Shown here in pieces: positions 18,901 through 27,791 of a stretch of 44,557 bases of DNA. Position 1 is the first letter of the stretch. Every line of letters begins with the position of its first letter. The position numbers and the translations under genes were made by a program. The DNA comes from a virus: the IMG/VR virus record IMGVR_UViG_3300032315_001065, positions 1 to 44,557 of that record, one strand, 5' to 3'. The notes beneath the pieces are model-generated. The model made no database searches. It was not told where the DNA came from and was given only the letters and a program-made list of their open reading frames with translations.

Positions 18901-21900
18901 TGATATTTCGGCACTAGAAAAACGTGTTAATAATATTGAATACTATACCGCACTCAATTTATTAGAGAAGGGGGCTTCATCTCTCCAGATTCCTGATGGT
19001 AACGGATTGAATCGTTTTAAAAATGGTATTTTGGTAGACGATTTCTCTAGTTATGCGGCTTCAGATGCGGCACTTAGTGATTATTATGTCTCCATTAATC
19101 GCAGAACAAAACAAATGACCGCTGCACAAGAGGTACAAAACTTTCCATTACAATCCTTGTCATTGGCTTATAATATGGGTCAATTGGATGCGGTAAGTGC
19201 AAACAATCTTGGATTTAAAATTTCAAAGAGTTCTTATTCAAACTTCTTTACATTGCCATATACAACAGCCAATGTAGTGTCACAACGAATTGCTTCAAGA
19301 ACAACCAATTTGAATCCGTTTCTTGTTGCTTTGAATCAAGGCATCGTTACATTAAGTCCTCCAATGGACAATTGGGTTGATACTCAACGAGCTCCCGATT
19401 TATTAATTGTGGATCCAAATTTACAAGTATATCGTGCAAGCGATCAGGTCAATGTGTTGCAGGTAGGCGATTGGAAAACAACAGTAAGCACAACAACAGA
19501 TCGTGTAGTTGAACGAAATAATACTGTACTTCGTGATACCGGAGGTAATTTTGCTGGATTAACACAGATTAATCAAGTCACAACATACACAGAACAGCAA
19601 CAACAAACTGTATTAGGTTATTACGACAAATTAAATTCTAGTTATGTTGAAACCGCTGGATTTATTACCGATGTAAGTGTGTTACCTTATATTCGGCCAC
19701 AATTCTTGGTGTTCAATGCTTATGGCATGACTGTAAACACAGATGTTAATTTTTATTTTGATAATGGTTTAATCAACAAATACATTCGTAAGCCAAGCGT
19801 ATTAGAATTAAGCAATGTTAGTGGTTCATTTACTGATGGTGATACTGTTGGTTACTTAGCTGGAGGCAATTTTAGTCCTGCAGCCAGAATTGTTTCTTTC
19901 TATCGTTATCCAAATGATAGCACACGCTGCCGGTTGTATCTTGCTGGTGATGTTGTGGGTCAAACTTTCAATGCCGGAGTTACCATTCGTAATGCTCAAT
20001 TCAATGCTGGTGGTCAATATCAAACATCCACAGCAAGCGGCACAATCGTTTCGTTCACACACAATGGTGGTGTAATTGTTAATGTAAATACTTCCACGAA
20101 CATTACGCTGGCTGCTACGGCTTCGAACACCGACATTTATAGTGGTAAAACATTATATGTTATTAGTGGTACGGGTGTTGGTCAATCAGCAACAATATCT
20201 TCTTATAACGGTACAACCAAAGTGGCCACATTAAGTACTCCTATTACGGCAGCCGCTAGAGATGTATATTCTATTGGCGATCTGGCCACAAACGAAGCAG
20301 GCATGGTTTCGGGTGTCTTTGCTTTACCTGGAGGAACATTTAACACCGGTCAAAGAACATTTAGGGTTGATAACTCAGTTGGTGGTAACATAACCTCTGC
20401 AACATCTATCTCTGAGGCCACCTTTCATGCTTCTGGTTTACAAGTAACCAAACAAGGTGTAAATTATGCATCTTCAATTGATTCTGCAAAGAATACATTT
20501 ACACAAACAGCTGATAGAACCAATGTAACTTCATACACCTATGTAACTCCATGGGATCCTGTTGCTCAAACATTTATTATTGATAAAGAAAATTATCCAA
20601 ATGGTATCTTTATCGATTCTATTAAATTGTTCTTTAAAACAAAACCAACAAATTATGCTCCGGTAGAATTGACTATTGTTGGCACATTAAATGGATATCC
20701 AAACGGTGATACATTAGATAATTCACAAGTTGTTTTAACAAACGACAACATTAAGATTTCTAATAATCCACATTATTTGGATCCAAATACCTACACAGTA
20801 TTTAAATTCCCAGCACCTGTGTATTTGGAATCAAATAAACTGTATGCGTTTATTGCAAAGTGTCCTACGTCTAACGAGTACACTATATACACCGCAGAAA
20901 ATGGCGACACGGCAATACCTTCATCCGTAAAGAATTTACCTACGGATCCGACACCAACAGCCATCACTAAGATTAGTTCTGCACCATATGTTGGTAACTT
21001 GTTCTTATCGCAAAACTCACAGACATGGACTGCTGATCAAAACGAATCGATGATGTTCACAATAGATCGTTGTGTGTTCTCTGTTGGTACGCAACCCACA
21101 TTACAGTTTGTGGTACCAAACAAATTACCATACCGTAAGTTGACAGAAGAAGGTTTGTCATATTATCTCAATCCAAATACAATTAATGGTGCAGCTTCAT
21201 CGGTTGCCAATACTAATGTGATTGTGGATGCATTTAATATCTCAACAACCGATTTTGTTCCTGGTAGTACCACATTGAGTTATTCATATGCTTCGACATT
21301 GAACTCAACCAAAACAGCAGCACCAACAAGAGGTGTTACTCCAGGTAAATATGGTACACCAACATACGATGATATCTATTTGAATGATGGTTTGGGTGAA
21401 CGGGTGCTTGTTGCTAACTCCAACACTTCATTCTCATTATTTGCAAATATGACATCGGTTGATGATGCTGTATCTCCCATGATTTCAGATGATGGTCTAG
21501 GTGTATACACAATTAATTGGAAAATTAATAATTTACCCGTTTCTAATAGTATGATTACTATTGCAAATGGTGGTTCGGGTTATAATGTAAACACCACATC
21601 AGTAACAGTTACTTCTGCAAATGGTTTTGGTACAGGTGCAACAGCTGTGGCCAATGTGGCAAATGGAGTTATTCAAAGCATCTTTATCACAAATGGTGGA
21701 TCTGGTTATGCTACGACACCAACAATTACCATTTCAGATGCTAATACATCTCCTGGTACCGGTGCAATCGTTACTATTGCAGGTGAAACATCTTCTTCAG
21801 GCGGCAATGCCGAAGCAAGATACATAACCAAACGTGTTATTCTGAATCAAGGATTTGAATCTGGTGATATGCGTGTATACTTTACCGCATATCGTCCCGT

Positions 21901-22225
21901 CAATACCAACATCTATGTTTACTATAAAGTTTTATCGAGAAGCGACACGCAAACATTTGATTCGGGTAACTGGCAATTAATGACTTTGATTAACAATACA
22001 GATTCGTTATATTCACAAACCAGAGAAAGCACATTTGAATTTGTTGCAGCACCTGGTACAGGCGGAGTGGCACAGAATTATGTTGAATATATCAGCAATG
22101 TTTCTGGCCAAACTTATAACGATTTCAGTCAATTTGCTATTAAGGTTGTTTTAGCTACATCTGATAAGACTGCGGTACCTTACCTGTCGGATATTCGTGC
22201 AATCGCTTTACCATCACAGGTGTAA
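15935..22225 (+). CDS. Giant baseplate/fibre protein with N-terminal DUF4815
   Basis: At 2096 residues this is the largest gene in the window. The N-terminus (FNVDPYYDDFNPEKNFHRIL, FKPGFAVQARELTQSQSILQ) is the DUF4815 signature of large T4-like cyanophage baseplate or fibre-anchor proteins, which occupy the gp9/gp10 region. The middle is beta-rich and Thr/Asn/Ser-rich. Near residues 1520-1660 is DPVAQTFIIDKENYPNGIFI followed by a carbohydrate-module-like sandwich. Near 1870-1960 are two GGSGY modules like those in gp6, gp7-like and gp8. A clear GGAAAG lies before the ATG. A role as wedge periphery and fibre attachment platform is inferred. Confidence 0.75.
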   Translation: MSLNFNVDPYYDDFNPEKNFHRILFKPGFAVQARELTQSQSILQNQITSFADAIFSQNTPISGGKVTVNQNVFFLKLNPTDNSGAEIDVSSFDNGTVISGNGSVVGKVVATVSSTTTAAGGEGDPPTLIVSYISGNKFASGDTVFLNGTNITASMITESVGNPATGLSSVASISQGIFYVEGNFVVVNEQTTVLSKYTSNPSLRVGLNLTETIVDYIDDSSLLDPAFNATNYQAPGADRYVLRLSLQTRTLQFGDDDNFIELVRLVDGDIVKQVNNTVYSVIDDYFAKRTSDTNGDFIVNDYTLTPKVNTIDSEKYSLGISKGIAYVGGYRLENQSDVILTNDRARTQANVTNNPTFIGYGNYFFVNSSNGVFDVTTQPQVDFHTVDRSNIVLTDANSYNSTRAATAYIRNMVYNSTSNTANGAAYVYKAFVYNIQNQTLSANVSQFAPVNANNTYIKLPNTNQFSNVANAYAGVTVSIDTGTSAGDFRTITSYDATSKVAFVDRPFTVTLANNSVFTLRFDTTDFETMIRSTPGTPYTLTANATIDNSNKVNNVADGDVVLQNPNAPELLFTVGNPFVGNITDTSYTTTQVFRNVSFTVSGSNITAVLTFGSAPTSTLRFLGNGSLSADAISQNFQIIVTNPQSSGLRAGQTLPWSIGSRTCSVTGSGGTATFTTPTSDLSPFTATIIAKTFVSNGNDTSFVLKAKNLVTGNTAGVNLSGTTVATHTNVNLSQGQVYIAKAGVVAPGQPQKLYITDVKRIVKIIDTKSSGTAATTAMLTNPINDVTNRFTFDNGQRDSYYDFASITLKVGQPQIDGNLLVILDYYATTGGDGYYSVLSYLAPVSSSPEDYAEIPSYVSSGSGNYYQLRDSLDFRPSLINAQSSFTIRTSSSGSGAAGAYIPVDLTEFQSDYDFFLGRYDKLVLSKDRSFEIIQGTPSVNPLSPIEPDGSLVIANLYHDPYTAYIPGEASGVLPSLSIERVKNKRWLMSDISALEKRVNNIEYYTALNLLEKGASSLQIPDGNGLNRFKNGILVDDFSSYAASDAALSDYYVSINRRTKQMTAAQEVQNFPLQSLSLAYNMGQLDAVSANNLGFKISKSSYSNFFTLPYTTANVVSQRIASRTTNLNPFLVALNQGIVTLSPPMDNWVDTQRAPDLLIVDPNLQVYRASDQVNVLQVGDWKTTVSTTTDRVVERNNTVLRDTGGNFAGLTQINQVTTYTEQQQQTVLGYYDKLNSSYVETAGFITDVSVLPYIRPQFLVFNAYGMTVNTDVNFYFDNGLINKYIRKPSVLELSNVSGSFTDGDTVGYLAGGNFSPAARIVSFYRYPNDSTRCRLYLAGDVVGQTFNAGVTIRNAQFNAGGQYQTSTASGTIVSFTHNGGVIVNVNTSTNITLAATASNTDIYSGKTLYVISGTGVGQSATISSYNGTTKVATLSTPITAAARDVYSIGDLATNEAGMVSGVFALPGGTFNTGQRTFRVDNSVGGNITSATSISEATFHASGLQVTKQGVNYASSIDSAKNTFTQTADRTNVTSYTYVTPWDPVAQTFIIDKENYPNGIFIDSIKLFFKTKPTNYAPVELTIVGTLNGYPNGDTLDNSQVVLTNDNIKISNNPHYLDPNTYTVFKFPAPVYLESNKLYAFIAKCPTSNEYTIYTAENGDTAIPSSVKNLPTDPTPTAITKISSAPYVGNLFLSQNSQTWTADQNESMMFTIDRCVFSVGTQPTLQFVVPNKLPYRKLTEEGLSYYLNPNTINGAASSVANTNVIVDAFNISTTDFVPGSTTLSYSYASTLNSTKTAAPTRGVTPGKYGTPTYDDIYLNDGLGERVLVANSNTSFSLFANMTSVDDAVSPMISDDGLGVYTINWKINNLPVSNSMITIANGGSGYNVNTTSVTVTSANGFGTGATAVANVANGVIQSIFITNGGSGYATTPTITISDANTSPGTGAIVTIAGETSSSGGNAEARYITKRVILNQGFESGDMRVYFTAYRPVNTNIYVYYKVLSRSDTQTFDSGNWQLMTLINNTDSLYSQTRESTFEFVAAPGTGGVAQNYVEYISNVSGQTYNDFSQFAIKVVLATSDKTAVPYLSDIRAIALPSQV

Positions 22226-22226
22226 T

Positions 22227-22448
22227 ATGGCCATAGTAAAAGTAGAAAACACAACCTATGTTAGAGATACACACACTATGGCCTTAATTAACACGGATAT
22301 ATCTGGTTTGGAAGATTATAAAATGAAATCAAGATTGTTAACCAACCAAAAAAACGAAATAAATAACATAAGAAATGAAATTAATGAAGTAAAAGATGAT
22401 GTTCGAACTATCAAAGAACTGTTACTTCAGTTATCAGGAAAACAATAA
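22227..22448 (+). CDS. Small conserved coiled-coil phage protein
   Basis: The 73-residue protein starts at 22227 (MAIVKVENTTYVRDTHTMAL), 1 nt after the giant gene, with AGGTG at 22218-22222 as ribosome binding site. An upstream in-frame ATG at 22197 lies inside the previous gene and is less likely. Residues 14-35 (MALINTDISGLEDYKMKSRL) resemble a short motif seen in small proteins of T4-like cyanophages. Residues 36-70 form a probable coiled coil (NEINNIRNEINEVKDDVRTI). Its stop overlaps the next start, coupling it to the S74 fibre, so it may be a fibre chaperone or connector. The function is unknown. Confidence 0.72.
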   Translation: MAIVKVENTTYVRDTHTMALINTDISGLEDYKMKSRLLTNQKNEINNIRNEINEVKDDVRTIKELLLQLSGKQ

Positions 22449-25400
22449 TGGCCAATACTGTACCAATTTTAAATTTTACAAATACTTTTGGAGATTTGCT
22501 CGCTCAACAGAATAGGCAGTCTGTTGAACTCAATAACTTAGCGGCAAACAACTATACAAAAGATAGTGGTACATTAATTCTTAATGGTGCTGGTACAGGT
22601 CTGTCTGTTACCGAAGCTGCTATTCTTGGTTCTAGTATTGTTTCGAGAACGCTTTCGGTGATTGGTGATACAACCGCTCTGTCGAATGTTTTTATTAATG
22701 GTTCTGGTTTTACTCTAGATGTGGCCAATAGTGCCATTATTCGTCAAAATATTATTACCAATCAAATAACTGCAAACACTTTAATCAGAGCAACAACAAT
22801 TAATGCTTCTGGTAATGTATTTGTAAATGATATTTCTTCAAATAATTTAATTAGAACAACAACATTAACAGCATCAGGTAATGCAATAGTTAATACTTTG
22901 CGTTCAAACACCAGTATTTTAGGTGCAACATTAAATGTTACAGGACAAGCATTAACCAATTCACTACGATCAAATACATCGATTGAAGGTTCAACACTTG
23001 CAATTTCTTCATCATCAATAACAGATACATTACAAGCAAACTCATCCGTTAATACAGCCATTGTTACGGCCACTCAAAATATTATTGGTAATAATATTCG
23101 TGCTAATACTGGCTTGAGTTCAACAACATTAAGTGTATCTGGTTTGAGCTCGGTTGATGTGTTACAGGCCAACTCATCAGTAAATACAGCAACAATATCA
23201 GTTACAGGAACGGGTTTTGTTAACTCACTCCAAGCGAACTCATCAGTAAATACAGCAACAATATCAGTTACAGGAACGGGTTTTGTTAACTCACTCCAAG
23301 CCAACTCATCGGTTAATACAGCAATAGTTACAGCAACTAATATTAGTGCCAACATAGGTTTAAGTTCACCTACTCTGAGTGTATCGGGAACAACTCGTAC
23401 AGGCGTATTGATTGCGAATACATCAATAACGGTACCAACATTAACCGTAACAACAAAGCTTGATGCCAATACAGCAACAGAGGCCTATTTTGATAACCTA
23501 CAAACGACAGGTCAATTAAGTGTTGGTGGTAATTTTGTAATTAATGGCACAACGGTATACAATACCAATAACTTTACTATTAATGCGGGATCAGCAACTG
23601 GTCAAAATAGTTTATTTGGTGTAAACAGAGGAAGTTCTGGTGCCAATGCGGCAATTCGCTGGAATGAAACATCTGATGTTTTTGAAACGAATAATGTTAA
23701 TAATGGTATATTTTATAGAGTATTAACGGATGAATATCTAAGCAGTTCGACTACATCGGCTAGTACATCAAATGTGGCCACATCGGCTGCTGTGTTGCAA
23801 TTACAAAATGTATGTAACACACAGAATACAGCCATTGCAATCATTCAAGGTGTCGATGCAACACAAAACACCAATATTACTGCTCTTAATAATTATTCAG
23901 TTACAGCTTTTAATAGAGCAAACACATCTTCAAATACATTTATTGGTACTACAGGTACTGCAAACGCAACAAGTGGTGTAACAACACTCACCAGTACCAA
24001 CGGTATGACAATTGTTGGTTCTGCTAATACACTAACAATTAATACGCCACAAGATTTAAGAACTTCTGCTTCACCAACATTTAATGGTTTAACACTATCT
24101 AATGCTTTGGCATTATCTCAAGGCGGCACTTCAGCAACTTCAGCAGCTCAAGCATTAACAAATTTATTACCAACAGGAACTATAGCCGGTTATGTATTAA
24201 CAACTGGTGGTCCAGGAACATTTTATTGGGCACCTGGCGGTACTGGTGGAGGTGGAGGAGCAGTACCAGGAACAACAATTAATTCAACACGATTAAGTTA
24301 CACAGGAAATGGATCTGGTTTAGCATATACTACACCAACATATATTCCTGGTTCTTCACAATTAAGAGTTTATTTTGATGGTGTAAGGCAATTTGCTTCT
24401 GGATATACTGAAACAAGTAACAGTATTGTTACATTTACAACATCACCACCAACCGGAACAGCAATTTTAATTGAAGTTGATGGTTACATTATTAATCCAT
24501 ATTACGCAAATAATATTAGCTTTACTACGCCTCAAGGTTCTATTCCTTCATCGGCAAACACGATTCAATTAGCAATACAAGACTTGGAAAGTAGAAAAGC
24601 GGCACTATCATCGGCTACATTTACTGGATTAACTTTAGCTCCAACACCGGCAACATCTACAAGTAATACACAAGTAGCTACTACGGCATTTGTTCACAGT
24701 TTGGCAAATTCAGGTACCACATTTTCACATAGCATTACAGGAAATGCTGGTAGCGTAACTAATGGAGTTTATACCTCAGGTGACCAAACTATTTCTGGAA
24801 CCAAAACCTTCAACTCTACTATTAGTGGTTCTATTAATGGTAATGCTGCGACTGCTACAAACGCTGGAACGGCAGCTTCTTGCTCTGGGAATTCCGCAAC
24901 AGCGTCTAACCCAGCTGGTGGTGGTTCATTTATTACCACCAACAATATTGGTAGCCAGTCAGTAAACTTTGCAAGTTCTGCGGGTGCAGTTGCTTGGGGT
25001 AACGTCTCAAGTCGGCCGTACCCAACTACATCGGATTGGGGATATTCTGGCCAAAGTGGTCAACCCTCATGGCTATGGGGCACTAATGACGGTAATGTCA
25101 TGCGTGTATGGAACCCATCAAACTTTAGTGTTAATTATGCTAATTCTGCTGGTTCTGCTGGTTCTGCTACCAATGCCACCAATTTAGTTGGCGGAACCTT
25201 GTCTTGCTCATCTGGTGAAATAAGCTCTGGTGCACCGACATTATGGCTTAGGGATACGGATCAAGCGGACTTTGCTGTTCACGTAAACAGTAACCTTTGG
25301 TACGTTTTAAATGAAGGTGGTGGTGGTATTATTTACACCGATGCATCGGGTAACTTTACTGCGGTTGGAAACATAACCGCTTTCTCAGATGAACGTGTAA

Positions 25401-25672
25401 AAACTAACTGGCGTCCTGTACAAAAAAACTTTGTCTCCAAATTAGCTAACATTAAGTCTGGCATTTACAATAGAACAGATATTAAAGATACACAGGTTGG
25501 AGTATCAGCACAGTCTTTACAAACTCTTATGCCAGAAGCTGTTCAAACAGATAAAGACGGCATGTTATCAGTAAATTACGGAGCAGCTGCAATGGTATCA
25601 GCAATCGAATTGGCAAAAGAAATTGCTTTATTAAGAGCAGAAATTGCTGAATTAAAAAATAAAGGAAATTAA
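22448..25672 (+). CDS. Tail fibre with C-terminal S74 self-cleaving chaperone
   Basis: This is a 1074-residue fibre. Residues about 90-340 are degenerate repeats of the type LQANSSVNTATISVTGTGFV, including an almost exact 66-bp DNA tandem. One TQN unit (IIQGVDATQNTNI) occurs at about 460. Later parts contain an NGGTS/ALTNLLPTG-like segment and a Gly-rich linker at about 598-610. The C-terminal ~95 residues are an intramolecular chaperone of the peptidase S74 family: AFSDERVKTNWRPVQ with nucleophile Ser980, then VGVSAQSLQTLMPEAV and LSVNYGAAAMVSAIELAKEI and a coiled-coil end. The chaperone trimerises the fibre and then cuts itself off. A fibre role is firm; the receptor is unknown. Confidence 0.87.
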   Translation: MANTVPILNFTNTFGDLLAQQNRQSVELNNLAANNYTKDSGTLILNGAGTGLSVTEAAILGSSIVSRTLSVIGDTTALSNVFINGSGFTLDVANSAIIRQNIITNQITANTLIRATTINASGNVFVNDISSNNLIRTTTLTASGNAIVNTLRSNTSILGATLNVTGQALTNSLRSNTSIEGSTLAISSSSITDTLQANSSVNTAIVTATQNIIGNNIRANTGLSSTTLSVSGLSSVDVLQANSSVNTATISVTGTGFVNSLQANSSVNTATISVTGTGFVNSLQANSSVNTAIVTATNISANIGLSSPTLSVSGTTRTGVLIANTSITVPTLTVTTKLDANTATEAYFDNLQTTGQLSVGGNFVINGTTVYNTNNFTINAGSATGQNSLFGVNRGSSGANAAIRWNETSDVFETNNVNNGIFYRVLTDEYLSSSTTSASTSNVATSAAVLQLQNVCNTQNTAIAIIQGVDATQNTNITALNNYSVTAFNRANTSSNTFIGTTGTANATSGVTTLTSTNGMTIVGSANTLTINTPQDLRTSASPTFNGLTLSNALALSQGGTSATSAAQALTNLLPTGTIAGYVLTTGGPGTFYWAPGGTGGGGGAVPGTTINSTRLSYTGNGSGLAYTTPTYIPGSSQLRVYFDGVRQFASGYTETSNSIVTFTTSPPTGTAILIEVDGYIINPYYANNISFTTPQGSIPSSANTIQLAIQDLESRKAALSSATFTGLTLAPTPATSTSNTQVATTAFVHSLANSGTTFSHSITGNAGSVTNGVYTSGDQTISGTKTFNSTISGSINGNAATATNAGTAASCSGNSATASNPAGGGSFITTNNIGSQSVNFASSAGAVAWGNVSSRPYPTTSDWGYSGQSGQPSWLWGTNDGNVMRVWNPSNFSVNYANSAGSAGSATNATNLVGGTLSCSSGEISSGAPTLWLRDTDQADFAVHVNSNLWYVLNEGGGGIIYTDASGNFTAVGNITAFSDERVKTNWRPVQKNFVSKLANIKSGIYNRTDIKDTQVGVSAQSLQTLMPEAVQTDKDGMLSVNYGAAAMVSAIELAKEIALLRAEIAELKNKGN
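23171..23302 (+). repeat. 66-bp tandem repeat inside the S74 fibre gene
   Basis: Two full copies start at 23171 and 23237, and a partial third starts at 23303. The unit codes for 22 residues (core SSVNTATISVTGTGFVNSLQ). The two full copies are virtually identical at DNA level, including synonymous positions, showing recent duplication or repeat slippage that preserves frame. Confidence 0.9.
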
Positions 25673-25675
25673 AGA

Positions 25676-27013
25676 ATGACAACGAGAGTCACATCTTCAG
25701 TTTTAGCAAACACTACAGTTACACCAGGAAACTATGGCGGCACCACACAACACTCTGTGGTTACTGTTGATGCTCAAGGTCGAATTATTTTTGCTGCAAA
25801 TGCAACACCAAGTATTGCTACCACTCAGTTAACAGGCACCATAACTAATGCTCAATTGGCTGGTTCTATTACTTCCGATAAAATTTCGAGTGTTACTAGT
25901 GGTGTAGTAACAACTGCTTTAGGATATACTCCAGTATCCACGGTAACCGGCACTTCTCCGGTAGTATCTTCTGGTGGTACAACTCCGGCAATCAGTATGC
26001 CCGCAGCGACATCCAGTGTAAATGGATTTATGACCAGCACTTACGCTGCAAAACTAGATGGTATTGCTGCTGGTGCTACGAATGTAACAAACACAAATCA
26101 ATTGACTAATGGTGCAGGATTCATCACCGGCGCAGGTAATGCTGCAACTGCAACCAACCCAGCTTCTGGTGGTTCATTTATCACCACCAACAATATTGGT
26201 AGCCAATCAGTAAACTTTGCAAGCACAGCTGGAAACGGTGGAGTGACATCTATTGTCGCTGGTACTGGTATTTCAATCTCAGGCTCTACCGGAGCGGTTA
26301 CGGTTACAAATAGTGCAACTTCCCCTTATGTTGGTGCTAGAGGTCAAGTTTTTACAAGTTCAGGAACATTTACAGTCCCTTCAGGTATAACCGCAGTTAA
26401 AATTACCGTAGTAGGCGGCGGCGGTGGTGGTGGCGGCGCACTCCAAGGCGGCCCGAATGGTGGCGGTGGTGGCGGTGGTGGCGCAATTGTAACTGGGTAT
26501 TTAACAGGATTAACGCCAGGAACAACAATTGCTGCAACCGTTGGTGCTGGCGGTGCTGGCGGCACGTATAATTTTTTTACTCCGTTTCCAGGAGAATCAG
26601 GCGGAACATCATCTTTTGGTGCTTTTGCTTCGGCTTTAGGTGGTACTGGGGGATTATCCTCCACGTTTGGTTCTGGCGGTCAAGGCGGCAATGGACAAGG
26701 ATCATCAGGAGGTACTTATAGAATTGATGGAGGTGATGGCGGAGACTCCATCAATTTGGTGGGCAGCAGCGTTCTGTCATCTGGAGCAGGTGGCGCTTCT
26801 GGCGGAGGTAGCGGAACGAGAGCTACAGAATATACGGCTTCAGTTGGTGGTGGCGGTCCGTTTGGTAAAGGTGCTCCCGGCGAAAGTCCTTCAGGCAATG
26901 GATTTTTTGCCAATTCATTTGGTAATGGTGGCTCTGGTGGTCTTGCTCTGTTTAGCCAAGACGGCAGAAGTGGCGGCGCTGGATCAAGTGGCGCAGTTAT
27001 TGTTGAATGGTAA
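25676..27013 (+). CDS. Glycine-rich tail fibre adhesin
   Basis: This is a 445-residue fibre. The N-terminal part (TVTPGNYGGTTQHSVVTVDA, QGRI, then LTGTITNAQLAGSITSDKI) is a common marine phage fibre module. The middle has LGYTPVSTVTG and YAAKLDGIAAGATNVTNTNQ shaft motifs. From about residue 225, FTSSGTFTVPSGITAVKITV is followed by long glycine tracts (for example GGNGQGSSGG) to the end, ending SGAVIVEW. This FTVPxGV-VxVVGGGGG architecture is a known phage receptor-binding tip, and polyglycine-II packing as in some gp38 adhesins is possible. A 68-bp block matches the upstream S74 fibre. Receptor binding is inferred. Confidence 0.78.
   Translation: MTTRVTSSVLANTTVTPGNYGGTTQHSVVTVDAQGRIIFAANATPSIATTQLTGTITNAQLAGSITSDKISSVTSGVVTTALGYTPVSTVTGTSPVVSSGGTTPAISMPAATSSVNGFMTSTYAAKLDGIAAGATNVTNTNQLTNGAGFITGAGNAATATNPASGGSFITTNNIGSQSVNFASTAGNGGVTSIVAGTGISISGSTGAVTVTNSATSPYVGARGQVFTSSGTFTVPSGITAVKITVVGGGGGGGGALQGGPNGGGGGGGGAIVTGYLTGLTPGTTIAATVGAGGAGGTYNFFTPFPGESGGTSSFGAFASALGGTGGLSSTFGSGGQGGNGQGSSGGTYRIDGGDGGDSINLVGSSVLSSGAGGASGGGSGTRATEYTASVGGGGPFGKGAPGESPSGNGFFANSFGNGGSGGLALFSQDGRSGGAGSSGAVIVEW
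26156..26223 (+). repeat. 68-bp module shared by two adjacent fibre genes
   Basis: This stretch matches 24908-24975 in the upstream S74 fibre at 64 of 68 bases by eye and encodes the same peptide core (GGSFITTNNIGSQSVNFAS). It marks module exchange between the fibre genes and is a potential recombination point. Confidence 0.85.
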
Positions 27014-27024
27014 AAGGATAAAAA

Positions 27025-27294
27025 ATGAAAAAAGCACTTATTAGTCCCAATAATACTTTAATTAAACACATTACAAGTTGGGTAGGAACAAATCAACCAG
27101 TCTTTAGCACATATCCTAACTCATGCCGAGTTGCTGAAGTTTGCAATATGGAATTTGAAGTTGCTCCTCCATTGTTTTGGGTTGATTGTGATGACAGCGT
27201 TGTTGCCGACCAATTTTATTTTGACACAGTAGCAAACGAAATTTTGCCAATAGTTAATGTGCCACCACCAGTTTTAGAGCAGCCCCAAGCATAA
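27025..27294 (+). CDS. Small fibre-associated protein of unknown function
   Basis: This 89-residue protein follows the glycine-rich adhesin by 11 nt, with AAAAGGAT as ribosome binding site. It contains CRVAEVCNMEFEVAPPLFWV and DCDDSVVADQFYFDT, a pattern recurring in small proteins near T4-like cyanophage fibre genes. The Pro-rich tail (VNVPPPVLEQPQA) is probably disordered. Three cysteines (C29, C34, C52) are notable in a Cys-poor neighbourhood. It could be a fibre assembly factor or tip cap; this is inferred from position only. Confidence 0.6.
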   Translation: MKKALISPNNTLIKHITSWVGTNQPVFSTYPNSCRVAEVCNMEFEVAPPLFWVDCDDSVVADQFYFDTVANEILPIVNVPPPVLEQPQA

Positions 27295-27304
27295 AATAAA
27301 ATAA

Positions 27305-27383
27305 TTAAAAAATTCGATTTTTTGCGTTCCGGCCCAAGAATTTTTTGCCTCAGTTTCAAAAGTCCAAAAAGTCCATTTACTTT
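27305..27383 (+). repeat. Intergenic element, copy B
   Basis: Carries the same 20-base core as 6284-6303, at 27327-27346, with an A/T hairpin on the left (AAAAAAT, loop TCG, ATTTTTT at about 27307-27323) and related sequence on the right. Unlike copy A it lacks the GGCGGAA arm, so the G+C stem cannot form. It lies in the 144-base gap 27295-27438, which otherwise holds only the late promoter at 27403. Confidence 0.6.
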
Positions 27384-27402
27384 TGCATCAAATAGGTGTT
27401 GA

Positions 27403-27409
27403 CTAAATA
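27403..27409 (+). promoter_or_regulatory. Late promoter (CTAAATA)
   Basis: CTAAATA is the form of the late promoter reported for T4-like cyanophages. It ends 29 nt before the ATG at 27439, and an AGGAT ribosome binding site (27429-27433) lies between. It would start the fibre unit 27439-32123. Confidence 0.65.
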
Positions 27410-27438
27410 CCTTAAAGAAATTATATACAGGATATAAG

Positions 27439-27780
27439 ATGGCTGCCGCATACCAAGAACTTTTTTTAGAACAAGGAACCACATTTACCACCAATATTAC
27501 ATTAGATAATGTTGATGGTACTCCTCTTAATTTGACCGGTGTAACCGCCAAAAGTCAAATTCGTAAATCTTACTATTCTGCCAATACAACTGCTCAATTT
27601 GATGTTGCAATTAATATTCCAACCTCAGGAGTTATACTTTTAACATTAAATGCGCCAACAACGGCTAACATTGCAGCTGGAAGATATGTTTATGATGTGG
27701 CAATTAAAGATACTACAAACACCGTGACCAGAGTATTAGAAGGAATTGTAAATGTTATTCCTCAAGTCACTAAATTTTAA
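27439..27780 (+). CDS. Small beta-sandwich virion protein (BppU-like N-domain pattern)
   Basis: This 113-residue protein reads QELFLEQGTTFTTNITLDNV, DGTPLNLTGVTAKSQIRKSY and ends with a regular series of strands (ISTSGVILLTL-like, RYVYDVAIKDTTNTVTRVLE). The layout resembles the N-terminal immunoglobulin-like domain of phage BppU/upper-baseplate proteins, which attach fibres. It is the first gene after the late promoter at 27403 and precedes the 77-residue protein and the long fibre. A role in fibre attachment is inferred; the similarity is by pattern only. Confidence 0.6.
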   Translation: MAAAYQELFLEQGTTFTTNITLDNVDGTPLNLTGVTAKSQIRKSYYSANTTAQFDVAINIPTSGVILLTLNAPTTANIAAGRYVYDVAIKDTTNTVTRVLEGIVNVIPQVTKF

Positions 27781-27791
27781 GGTACTGTCTT

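Noticed and set aside
22197-22448. Longer start (22197) for the small coiled-coil protein
   Set aside because: It would overlap the giant gene by 29 nt, has no ribosome binding site, and adds a leader unlike the recognisable MAIVKVENT start at 22227.
26344-27044. Proline-rich minus-strand frames and a second plus-strand frame across the glycine tracts
   Set aside because: They are complements or frame shifts of GGC/GGT-rich codons in the glycine-rich fibre. No ribosome binding sites or family motifs are seen.
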